NCBI RefSeq assembly: GCF_050436765.1
Contig: NZ_JBNQGD010000199.1
Span: forward strand, 15,460-79,459
Direction: 5' to 3'
DNA length: 64,000 nt
DNA from: Arachidicoccus sp050436765
Lineage (GTDB): Bacteria > Bacteroidota > Bacteroidia > Chitinophagales > Chitinophagaceae
The notes beneath the pieces were generated by a model. That model made no database searches and was not told the DNA's origin. It saw nothing but the letters and a program-made list of their open reading frames with translations. The position numbers and the translations under genes are program-made. Every line of letters starts with the position of its first letter. The first letter of the stretch is position 1. Positions 36,170 to 43,896 of this stretch are shown one piece after another.

Positions 36170-36345
36170 GCTGATTCGGTGTCGAACAATAGGCAATACT
36201 GCTCATGAATTGCCGCTTGTTTTTCGTTAAGGTTACACTTTGCAAAAAAAATACGAATAGTATTGATGGATAACCCATTTAAATTCGATCCATCATCAAA
36301 AACAAGTAATTTGAATAGCAATGATTTTATAACGATTAGAATAGT

Positions 36346-36353
36346 TAGCTTTG
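36346..36353 (+). promoter_or_regulatory. -7 promoter element TAGCTTTG for the second M13 gene
   Basis: Matches TAnnTTTG; the ATG at 36439 is 85 bp downstream. Confidence 0.4.
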
Positions 36354-36438
36354 ATAACATAATAAATGGACCCGACGTTTTTGATTAATAGAAATTTTGG
36401 GCCTTTTTTCACTGTTTACTTGTCCAAAGCCATTATTT

Positions 36439-38451
36439 ATGAAAAAACCATTTCTCGTTTTCATTTCATTAGTACTGTTAGCAGCCTGTCAAAACGCTTC
36501 AGTTACAAAAAATACGGCTATACGTGGAGTTGACACGACGCTTAGACCCGGAGATAATTTTTTTCGATATGTAAATCATAAATGGGAAGATACTGCGCAG
36601 ATACCGTCAACGCAGGCGGGGGTAGGTGCGTATATGTTCATGAATTATCCACAACGATTGCGTTTGCAAGGAATATTGGACAGTGTTTCAAAGTCCGACA
36701 ACAAAGCGGGCAGCATTGAACAAAAGCTGGGTGATTTTTACGCATCGGGAATGGATACCGCGACCATCAACCAATTGAGCTATGGTCCCCTAAAACCACT
36801 GCTTGCTCGTATTGAAAGCATCAAGAATGTAGCAACTTTGATGGAAGTCGTAGCTACTGAAGCAACTTTGGGAAATAATTCTCTTGTAGCTTTTGGTGTA
36901 AGCCCGGATAATAAGAATAGCGGCCTTAATATCGCCCATGTTTACCAAACCGGGATTGGACTACCTGAAAGAGATTATTATTTCAAGACAGACAGTGCAA
37001 CGATAGCCATTCAAAATGCTTATAAAACCTATCTTGCTGCACTGTTTAGACTTACCGGTAGCGATGCATCTACTTCTATAAAAGATGCGGATGTTGATTA
37101 TAATATTGAAAAAAAATTGGCTTCATCTCATAAAACAAATATCGAATTACGAGATATAGATGCCAATTATAATAAAATGGCGGTTGCTGCCCTTGCCAAC
37201 CGGCAACCCAATATCGGTTGGCTGAATGTGTTACCTCATTTAGGGGCAAAAACAGATTCCATAGATGTAGCGCAACTGGCCTATTACGATAAACTCAATG
37301 CACTTTTAAAGTCTATTCCTATAAATGATTGGAAAATTTATCTCCGTGCTCAGTCTATCAATACATACGCCAATGATTTAAGTAAGCCTTTTGTGGATGC
37401 CGCATTTGCATTCAATAAAGCATTGTCGGGCCAGTCAGTACAGAAATCTCGTGGTGAACTGATGGCTAATAATGTAGATCAGTCACTCGGACAAGCACTC
37501 GGGCAACTGTATGTCAAAAAATATTTCTCAGAAGCAGCAAAAAAGCGCGCACTACAATTAGTTAATAATTTAAAAAAAGCTTAAGCAATACGAATAGAAA
37601 AGCTAGATTGGATGAGCGACAGTACAAAGCAAAAAGCAAAAGAAAAGCTATTTGCTATCACTGAGAAAATAGGATATCCAGACAAGTGGAGAGACTATAG
37701 CAATGTAAAGATTGTAAAAGGAAAATACTTCGAGAATAGAATAGCTGCCGCTGCGGGTAATTATCAATATGAATTGACAAAATTGAATAAACCGGTTGAT
37801 AAAACGGAATGGTTTACGACGCCTTCGACAGTTACTGCCTATAACAATCCTTCTGCCAATGAGATTGTTTTTCCGGCAGCAATTCTACAACCTCCTTATT
37901 TTGATAACAACGCTGACGATGCGCTTAACTATGGTGGAATCGGAATGGTGATAGGTCATGAAATGACCCATACATTTGACGATCAGGGCGCGCAGTTTGA
38001 CAAGTATGGCAATGTGAAAAACTGGTGGACGAAAGATGATTATAAAAAATTCAAGGCAAAGACACAACAAGTAATTGACCTGTACAATACATTCGTTGTC
38101 TTGGACACCGTTCACGTAAAAGGAGCCATGACAATTGGCGAAAATACTGCGGACATAGGTGGCGTTTCCATTGCGTACGATGCTTTTAAAATGACCAAAG
38201 AAGGTCATGATACGACAAAGATTGATGGATTTACGCCAGATCAACGATTCTTTATTTCTGTTGCGCGTATATGGCGGGTAAAGATGAGAAATCAGTTCCT
38301 GCGTCTTTGGATTAATAATAACCCGCATTCTCCTCCACTGTGGCGCGTAAACGGGCCATTGATGAATACAAATGCATTTTATAAAGCATTCAATGTGCAA
38401 CCTGGCGACTCCATGTATTTGCCAGAAAAGGATAGAATTCATATTTGGTAG
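36439..38451 (+). pseudogene. M13 metallopeptidase lipoprotein gene with one in-frame stop codon
   Basis: The frame encodes a full-length M13 peptidase (670 codons) except for a TAA at 37582-37584 (codon 382). The lipoprotein signal ends LLAAC, IGLPERDYYF lies upstream of the stop, and downstream in the same frame come LDWMSDSTK, zinc motif HEMTH (507-511), GENTADIGG and the C-terminal RIHIW. In the paralogue at 1-1813 the stop position aligns to Phe (KAFSNRI versus KA-stop-AIRI), so a single base change would explain it. As written, the first product (381 residues) lacks the active site and the second would need re-initiation at 37612. Assembly error, true pseudogene or readthrough cannot be told apart here. 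Confidence 0.85.
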
Positions 38452-38498
38452 TGATAAACGCCAATCCGAAATTCCGCTTTGCACACAGTGAATTGCTA

Positions 38499-38526
38499 CC
38501 CACCCAGGGCAGAGCCGATGGGTGGG
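38499..38526 (+). terminator. GC-rich hairpin after the second M13 gene
   Basis: CCCACCCA (38499-38506) pairs perfectly with TGGGTGGG (38519-38526); the loop contains a nested GGC-AGA-GCC. It is followed by GTTTCA, a weak T tract. Confidence 0.5.
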
Positions 38527-38591
38527 GTTTCACCAGAGCGGAGTTCTCAAAATGAGATATAGCTGATATAGCACTGTTTCCAAAATATCCT

Positions 38592-38599
38592 TATCTTTG
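38592..38599 (+). promoter_or_regulatory. -7 promoter element TATCTTTG for the ABC-F gene
   Basis: TATCTTTG followed by CAC; the ATG at 38709 is about 110 bp downstream, so the leader is about 100 nt. Confidence 0.55.
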
Positions 38600-38623
38600 C
38601 ACACTCAATCAAAAGGCACCTAA

Positions 38624-38683
38624 ATGTAGAATACAATTTCTTTCAGAAAAATAGAAACAAACAACTATTAGCGGTTGTTTTAT
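38624..38683 (+). promoter_or_regulatory. Possible attenuator in the ABC-F leader
   Basis: A start-stop minimal ORF (ATGTAG, 38624-38629) is followed by hairpin AAACAAC (38659-38665) / GTTGTTT (38674-38680) running into TTTATT. ABC-F resistance genes are often controlled by leader attenuation, so this could be regulatory; the hairpin is AT-rich and modest. Confidence 0.3.
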
Positions 38684-38708
38684 TGTCTAATCTTAAAAGA
38701 AAGAAATA

Positions 38709-40304
38709 ATGCTTATTTTACAAAACCTAACCTATATACATCCCAATAAAGATTTATTATTTGAGCACATTTACCTCACCATAAATAATGGTGAAAAAAT
38801 TGCTTTAATTGGTAATAATGGTTCCGGAAAGTCCACTTTACTGAAAATAATTGCAAATGAATTAGACGCTTCTAGCGGCCAAATAAATTTGGATAGTAAA
38901 GCCTATTATGTCCCGCAAATTTTTGGACAATATAGTGAGCTGACGATTGCTCAAGCTTTAGGAATCGAGCAAAGGTTGCATGCGTTAAAAGAAATCCTCA
39001 AAGGGAATACAACCGAGGATCATTTTATGGCGCTCGACGACGATTGGACAATTGAAGAACGCTGTTCAGAGGCTTTCAATTATTGGCGATTGAGCGATCT
39101 TGACTTGCGGCAGAAAATGGGAACACTCAGTGGTGGGCAGAAAACAAAAGTCTTACTGGCAGGTATTTCCATCCATCAGTCGGAGTTTGTTTTACTCGAT
39201 GAACCAAGTAATCATTTAGATGCTGATGCCAGAACATTATTATACGATTTTCTGCGCAACACTTCCTGTACTTTATTGGTTGTTAGCCATGATCGGCTAT
39301 TATTAAATCTGTTCGATAAAACGGCTGAATTAAGTAAGGATGGCATCACGATATACGGAGGTCATTATGACTTTTATGCAATGCAAAAACAAATAGGGTT
39401 GAATGCATTAGAACAAGATGTAAAAAGTAAAGAAAAGGCATTACGCAAGGCGAGGGAGAAGCAACACGAAACGCTGGAAAGACAACAAAAATTAGACGCA
39501 CGCGGGAAAAAGAAACAAGAAAAGGCAGGTATAGCTACTATTATGATGAACACCTTAAGAAACAGCGCTGAAAAAAGTACCGCCAAAATTAAAGGTGTCC
39601 ATGGCGATAAAATTGATGACATTTCTCAAAAGTTACAGGCCTTACGAAAAGAATTACCAAACATAGATAAAATAAAATTCGGCTTTGATGATACCGCTTT
39701 ACACAAAGGCAAAATATTATTTAAGGCTACCGGTATTAATTTTAGCTATAATAAGCAGCTCCTTTGGCCANNNNNNNNNNAAATTCAAATTATAAGCGGT
39801 GAAAGAGTCGCGTTGACGGGAATGAATGGTTCGGGTAAAACGACATTAATTAAGATAATTCTAAATATCCTTGAACCTCAGGTAGGAACAGTTTATAGAG
39901 CCGAAAATAATTGGATTTATATTGACCAGGACTATTCTTTAATTGATAATCATCTAAGCGTTTACGAACAAGCGCAGCGCTACAATGGATCTGCATTCCA
40001 CGATCATGAAATAAAAATTAGGCTTACACGTTTTTTGTTTACGACAGAATTTTGGGACAAATCTTGCGCCGCATTAAGTGGGGGAGAAAGAATGCGTTTA
40101 ATGCTTTGTTGTCTTACGATCGGTAGCCAATCTCCTGATCTCATTATTTTGGATGAACCAACAAATAATTTGGATATACAAAATATTGAAATACTTACAG
40201 CCGCCATCAAAAAATATCGAGGAACCCTCATTGTCGTGTCGCATGATGCATTTTTTTTGGAGCAAATAAATATAACAAGCATTGTAGAGCTAAAAGCTAG
40301 GTGA
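38709..40304 (+). CDS. ABC-F family ATPase (contains a 10-N assembly gap)
   Basis: A 531-residue protein with two nucleotide-binding domains and no membrane part. NBD1 has Walker A GNNGSGKST, signature LSGGQKTK and Walker B LLDEPSNHLD. A charged linker (about 240-320) carries the basic coiled region. NBD2 has GMNGSGKTT, LSGGERMR and ILDEPTNNLD. ABC-F proteins act on the ribosome, as translation factors or in antibiotic protection; the subfamily is not clear. Ten Ns (39771-39780) fall just before NBD2 Walker A, at a spot where four residues are expected, so the gap length looks nearly right and the frame holds. Confidence 0.9.
   Translation: MLILQNLTYIHPNKDLLFEHIYLTINNGEKIALIGNNGSGKSTLLKIIANELDASSGQINLDSKAYYVPQIFGQYSELTIAQALGIEQRLHALKEILKGNTTEDHFMALDDDWTIEERCSEAFNYWRLSDLDLRQKMGTLSGGQKTKVLLAGISIHQSEFVLLDEPSNHLDADARTLLYDFLRNTSCTLLVVSHDRLLLNLFDKTAELSKDGITIYGGHYDFYAMQKQIGLNALEQDVKSKEKALRKAREKQHETLERQQKLDARGKKKQEKAGIATIMMNTLRNSAEKSTAKIKGVHGDKIDDISQKLQALRKELPNIDKIKFGFDDTALHKGKILFKATGINFSYNKQLLWPXXXXIQIISGERVALTGMNGSGKTTLIKIILNILEPQVGTVYRAENNWIYIDQDYSLIDNHLSVYEQAQRYNGSAFHDHEIKIRLTRFLFTTEFWDKSCAALSGGERMRLMLCCLTIGSQSPDLIILDEPTNNLDIQNIEILTAAIKKYRGTLIVVSHDAFFLEQINITSIVELKAR
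39771..39780. other. Assembly gap (10 N)
   Basis: Ten undetermined bases inside the ABC-F gene. The reading frame continues correctly on both sides. Confidence 0.99.
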
Positions 40305-40364
40305 AGCGAAACGACTGTTGATTAAAAAATCTGGATCTTCAACGACAAATCACAAATTAAAAAC

Positions 40365-40372
40365 TACCTTTG
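40365..40372 (+). promoter_or_regulatory. -7 promoter element TACCTTTG for thrS
   Basis: Matches TAnnTTTG and lies 28 bp before the ATG at 40401. Confidence 0.5.
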
Positions 40373-40400
40373 GACACCTAAAAAGAATAGATAATTATTT

Positions 40401-42326
40401 ATGATGAAGATTAGTTTTCCCGATGGCGCAATACGTGAATATGAAAATGGCGTGTCGGCTTTAGATATAGCTAAGTCCATTAGCGAGGGCTTAATGCGTA
40501 AAGTTTTGGCGGCTGAAATTGACGGCAAAGTAGTAGATGCATTTGGACCTATAACGGAAGATGCACATATAAAATTCCTTACATGGGATGATAAAGGGGG
40601 CAAATCCACTTTTTGGCATTCTTCAGCACACTTAATGGCGGAAGCTCTGCAGGAGATTTTTCCGGAAACCAAATTTGCCATTGGACCACCCATTGAAAAT
40701 GGTTTCTACTACGATATTGATTTAGGTGATCGAAAAATTACCGATGAAGATTTAATGCTTATCGAGAAAAAGATGAAAGAGTTGGCGGGCAAAAAAGAGC
40801 GGTTTTCACGCAAAGAAGTTGCCAAATCCGACGCTATTGCTTATTTCAAAGAAAAGGAAGATCCTTATAAATTGGAGCTGATCGACGGCCTGCAAGACGG
40901 TTCTATTACTTTTTACACACAAGGTAATTTTACTGATTTGTGTCGTGGTCCACACATTCCCAATACCGGCTTTATCAAGGCCATCAAATTAATGAATATT
41001 GCCGGCGCTTATTGGCGTGGTAACGAGAAGAACAAAATGTTGACGCGTATTTATGGCGTTACTTTTCCCTCGAATAAAGATTTAGATGCTTATCTGGAAT
41101 TTTTAGAAGAAGCTAAAAAACGTGACCACCGTAAATTGGGAAAGGAGCTGGAATTATTTGCTTTCTCTGAAAAAGTGGGAGCTGGGCTGCCATTGTGGCT
41201 ACCCAAAGGAGCAATGTTGCGTCAGCGTTTACAGGATTTTTTGCAGAAAGCTCAATTGGAAAGCGGTTATTTGCCTGTAATTACGCCGCATATCGGCAAT
41301 ATCAATCTATACAAAACTTCCGGTCACTATGAGAAGTACGGGAAAGATAGCTTTCAATCTATTAAAACACCGCATGAAGGGGAAGAGTTTTTATTGAAAC
41401 CGATGAATTGTCCACACCACTGCGAAATATATAAAACTTCACCAAAGTCCTATAAAGATTTACCGGTACGTTTTGCAGAATTTGGTACTGTGTATCGTTA
41501 CGAACAAGCTGGTGAACTGCATGGTTTGACACGCGTGCGCGGCTTTACGCAAGATGATGCGCATTTATTTTGCCGCCCCGATCAGGTAAAAGAAGAGTTT
41601 AAAAAGGTAATTGATTTGGTATTATTTGTCTTCAAGTCTTTGGGCTTTGAGGATTTTACCGCACAAGTTTCACTTCGAGATAAGGAGGATAAGGATAAAT
41701 ATATAGGTTCGGAATCCAACTGGGATATTGCAGAAGATGCTATTCGCGAAGCCGCAGCAGAAAAAGGTTTGAGAACTGTAGAAGAATATGGTGAAGCTGC
41801 ATTTTATGGCCCTAAGCTTGACTTTATGGTAAAAGATGCTTTAGGCAGAAGTTGGCAACTGGGGACGATTCAGGTAGATTATAATTTACCGGAACGTTTT
41901 GAATTAGAATATATTGATAGTGATAATTCACGTAAGCGCCCAGTAATGATACACCGAGCGCCATTTGGTTCTATGGAGCGATTTGTTGCGGTCTTGCTGG
42001 AACACTGCGCAGGTAAGTTGCCTTTATGGCTTGTACCTACCCAAGTAAAGATTCTGCCAATTTCAGATAAATATAGCGACTATGCGCACGAAGTTGAAGC
42101 TATTTTGAAACAAAAAAATATCCGTTCCGAGGTGGACGATCGAAGTGAAAAAATTGGTAGAAAAATTCGGGATACTGAGTTAGCTAAAATCCCCTATATG
42201 CTGGTAGTGGGAGAGAAAGAAATGGAAAGTAAAACACTAGGTGTGCGAAAACAAGCAATTGGCGATTTGGGTGCAAAAACAATAGAAGAATTTGTTTCGA
42301 TTATTCAGGAAGAAACTATCCTGTAA
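40401..42326 (+). CDS. thrS: Threonyl-tRNA synthetase
   Basis: A 641-residue class II aminoacyl-tRNA synthetase. Domains in order are TGS (about 1-62), the editing/SAD domain (about 65-240, with FWHSSAHLMAEAL, the HxxxH zinc-like editing motif), the catalytic core with zinc ligand Cys in MNCPHHCEIYK, motif 2 (RFAEFGTVYRYE, then GLTRVRGFTQDDAH) and motif 3 (HRAPFGSMERF), and a C-terminal anticodon-binding domain (about 540-640). All motifs are intact. It is preceded by its own promoter and followed by a strong terminator; no T-box is seen, as expected outside Firmicutes. ATGATG gives two possible starts one codon apart. Confidence 0.97.
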   Translation: MMKISFPDGAIREYENGVSALDIAKSISEGLMRKVLAAEIDGKVVDAFGPITEDAHIKFLTWDDKGGKSTFWHSSAHLMAEALQEIFPETKFAIGPPIENGFYYDIDLGDRKITDEDLMLIEKKMKELAGKKERFSRKEVAKSDAIAYFKEKEDPYKLELIDGLQDGSITFYTQGNFTDLCRGPHIPNTGFIKAIKLMNIAGAYWRGNEKNKMLTRIYGVTFPSNKDLDAYLEFLEEAKKRDHRKLGKELELFAFSEKVGAGLPLWLPKGAMLRQRLQDFLQKAQLESGYLPVITPHIGNINLYKTSGHYEKYGKDSFQSIKTPHEGEEFLLKPMNCPHHCEIYKTSPKSYKDLPVRFAEFGTVYRYEQAGELHGLTRVRGFTQDDAHLFCRPDQVKEEFKKVIDLVLFVFKSLGFEDFTAQVSLRDKEDKDKYIGSESNWDIAEDAIREAAAEKGLRTVEEYGEAAFYGPKLDFMVKDALGRSWQLGTIQVDYNLPERFELEYIDSDNSRKRPVMIHRAPFGSMERFVAVLLEHCAGKLPLWLVPTQVKILPISDKYSDYAHEVEAILKQKNIRSEVDDRSEKIGRKIRDTELAKIPYMLVVGEKEMESKTLGVRKQAIGDLGAKTIEEFVSIIQEETIL

Positions 42327-42345
42327 TTTTAACATTTACAGGTAT

Positions 42346-42384
42346 AAAAAAGTCTACTTCGTCAAAATCGAGGTAGACTTTTTT
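42346..42384 (+). terminator. Strong rho-independent terminator after thrS
   Basis: A 16-bp stem (42346-42361 with 42369-42384, one G-T wobble) with a 7-nt loop; A and T runs flank it, so it can act in both directions. The core TCTACTTCG recurs in the tig terminator. Confidence 0.85.
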
Positions 42385-42551
42385 GTAGCCTTTCTTATCT
42401 ATTCCTTTAAATCAGCAAGGAAATTTAAAAACAGAAGGTTATTCGTTATGGGTAGTAATTTATAAAATGACTAAATATATTAATACCTCGGCAATAAGTT
42501 AAATGAAATCGAACAATTGATATAGGTATAAACAGATTGAGTTTTTGCTTG

Positions 42552-42559
42552 TATATTTG
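42552..42559 (+). promoter_or_regulatory. -7 promoter element TATATTTG for tpx
   Basis: Ends 14 bp before the ATG at 42574, which supports use of the lipoprotein start rather than the internal Met at 42709. Confidence 0.55.
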
Positions 42560-42573
42560 AATTAAATATTTTT

Positions 42574-43206
42574 ATGAAAAAAGCATTTATTATCATCACT
42601 GTACTCAGTTTGGCGCTGCTGTCTTGTTCGCAACCCGACAATTCAAATGCCAAACAAAATAATCGGCCGGATTCAACAACTACACAAACAAATAAAACAA
42701 ACAATACGATGACCACCATTACTTTAAAAGGAAATAATATTCATACCGTAGGTAAATTACCAGCCGTTGGTACAGAAGCGAAAAACTTTACTTTAGTCGC
42801 AGATGATTTGTCCGAAAAGAGTTTATCGGATTTCAAAGGGAAAAATATTATATTAAATATTTTCCCTAGTGTAAATACAGGGGTGTGTGCGGCTTCAGTG
42901 CGTGAATTCAACAAAGAGGCAGCAGGTTTACCAAATACTGCCGTACTTTGCATTTCCAAAGATCTACCTTTTGCACAAGCGCAATTTTGCGGCGCGGAAG
43001 GTATTAAAAATGTCACTATGCTCTCTGATTTCCGTACTGATTTCGGTAACGAATATGGCGTACAAATGGCCGACGGTCCTTTGAAAGGTTTACTTAGCCG
43101 GGCAGTGATTGTTATTAATCCCGAAGGAAAAATTATTTACGAAGAACAAGTTCCTGAAATTACACATGAGCCAGATTTTGCTAAGGCATTAGCTGCAGTA
43201 AAATAA
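42574..43206 (+). CDS. tpx: Thiol peroxidase Tpx with an N-terminal lipoprotein signal
   Basis: A 210-residue protein: a canonical atypical 2-Cys peroxiredoxin (from Met46, MTTITLKGNNIHTVG) fused behind a lipoprotein signal with a lipobox-like LLSC (Cys18) and a polar linker rich in Asn, Gln and Thr (19-45). The peroxidatic Cys105 is in NTGVCAASVREF and the resolving Cys139 in AQFCGAEG. Tpx in E. coli is periplasmic-named but soluble; a lipid anchor would place this enzyme at the envelope. The promoter 15 bp upstream supports the long form, but an internal start at 42709 could give a cytosolic form. Confidence 0.93.
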   Translation: MKKAFIIITVLSLALLSCSQPDNSNAKQNNRPDSTTTQTNKTNNTMTTITLKGNNIHTVGKLPAVGTEAKNFTLVADDLSEKSLSDFKGKNIILNIFPSVNTGVCAASVREFNKEAAGLPNTAVLCISKDLPFAQAQFCGAEGIKNVTMLSDFRTDFGNEYGVQMADGPLKGLLSRAVIVINPEGKIIYEEQVPEITHEPDFAKALAAVK

Positions 43207-43220
43207 GAAATGAATTAAAT

Positions 43221-43262
43221 AAAAAAAGATGGGCAAAGCATTTGTTTTGTTCATCTTTTTTG
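43221..43262 (+). terminator. Terminator after tpx
   Basis: AAAAAAAGATGGGCAAA pairs with TTTGTTCATCTTTTTT (two G-T wobbles), with an 8-nt loop and T tail. Confidence 0.75.
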
Positions 43263-43322
43263 TTTCAAAAAAAAATATTTGAATGGTTGCATGTTTTTCA
43301 ATGTCTTAATCCTGCTGATAAC

Positions 43323-43859
43323 ATGAAAAAGCTTTTAGAAACCAATTTCCTTGTTTACTTAGCCAAGTGTATTATAGGGCTAACAATTACTTATACTATT
43401 TACGAAATGTTTCCGCAACATCAATTTTTTTGGAGCGTCATTTCGGTATTACTTGCATTTTCACCAGATGACAGAGATGCCAAAAAGGTCGCTTACGATC
43501 GTATGAAGGCCAATGTTCTAGGTTCTGTTGTGGGAATAATTATTTTTGTCATTCATGACCCGAATCTGTTTTTTATGTGCTTTGGTGTATTGATGACCAT
43601 TATTATTGCCACCATTTTGAATATTCAGGCGACCACGCGTTCGGCTTTGGCGGCAGTGATTATTGTGTTGTTGTATGAAAAAGAAAACGCTTCCTATCAC
43701 ATGGCTTTGGAAAGAATGTTTTGTGTAATTATTGGGTGCTTGATAGCATTGTTACTTACGTTGTTATTTGATTTTACCATTTATAAAGATAAACGCAAAC
43801 GCTTTCTGCGCAGGGCAAAGGTCGTAAAGAAGCATTATTCGCAATTGCCTAAAGCTTAA
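43323..43859 (+). CDS. FUSC-like membrane protein
   Basis: A 178-residue integral membrane protein with five or six helices, ending in a basic tail (KDKRKRFLRRAKVVKK). FWSVISVLLAFSPDDRDAKKVAYDRMKANVLGS, seen here in pieces, and ERMFCVIIGCLIALL match the FUSC/aromatic acid exporter N-terminal membrane domain, but the large cytosolic domain is absent. I chose the ATG at 43323; the longer frame from 43242 starts inside the tpx terminator. Function unknown. Confidence 0.8.
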   Translation: MKKLLETNFLVYLAKCIIGLTITYTIYEMFPQHQFFWSVISVLLAFSPDDRDAKKVAYDRMKANVLGSVVGIIIFVIHDPNLFFMCFGVLMTIIIATILNIQATTRSALAAVIIVLLYEKENASYHMALERMFCVIIGCLIALLLTLLFDFTIYKDKRKRFLRRAKVVKKHYSQLPKA

Positions 43860-43884
43860 TGAAAAGGCTATCGTCATTTCACCT

Positions 43885-43892
43885 TATCTTTG
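43885..43892 (+). promoter_or_regulatory. -7 promoter element TATCTTTG directly in front of ispG
   Basis: TATCTTTGCC ends only 4 bp before the ATG at 43897, so transcription would start at or next to the start codon. No -33 TTG is visible. Confidence 0.5.
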
Positions 43893-43896
43893 CCTT

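Noticed and set aside
39771..39780. Frameshift in the ABC-F gene at the N run
   Set aside because: The frame continues on both sides and the missing four residues agree with the expected spacing before NBD2 Walker A.
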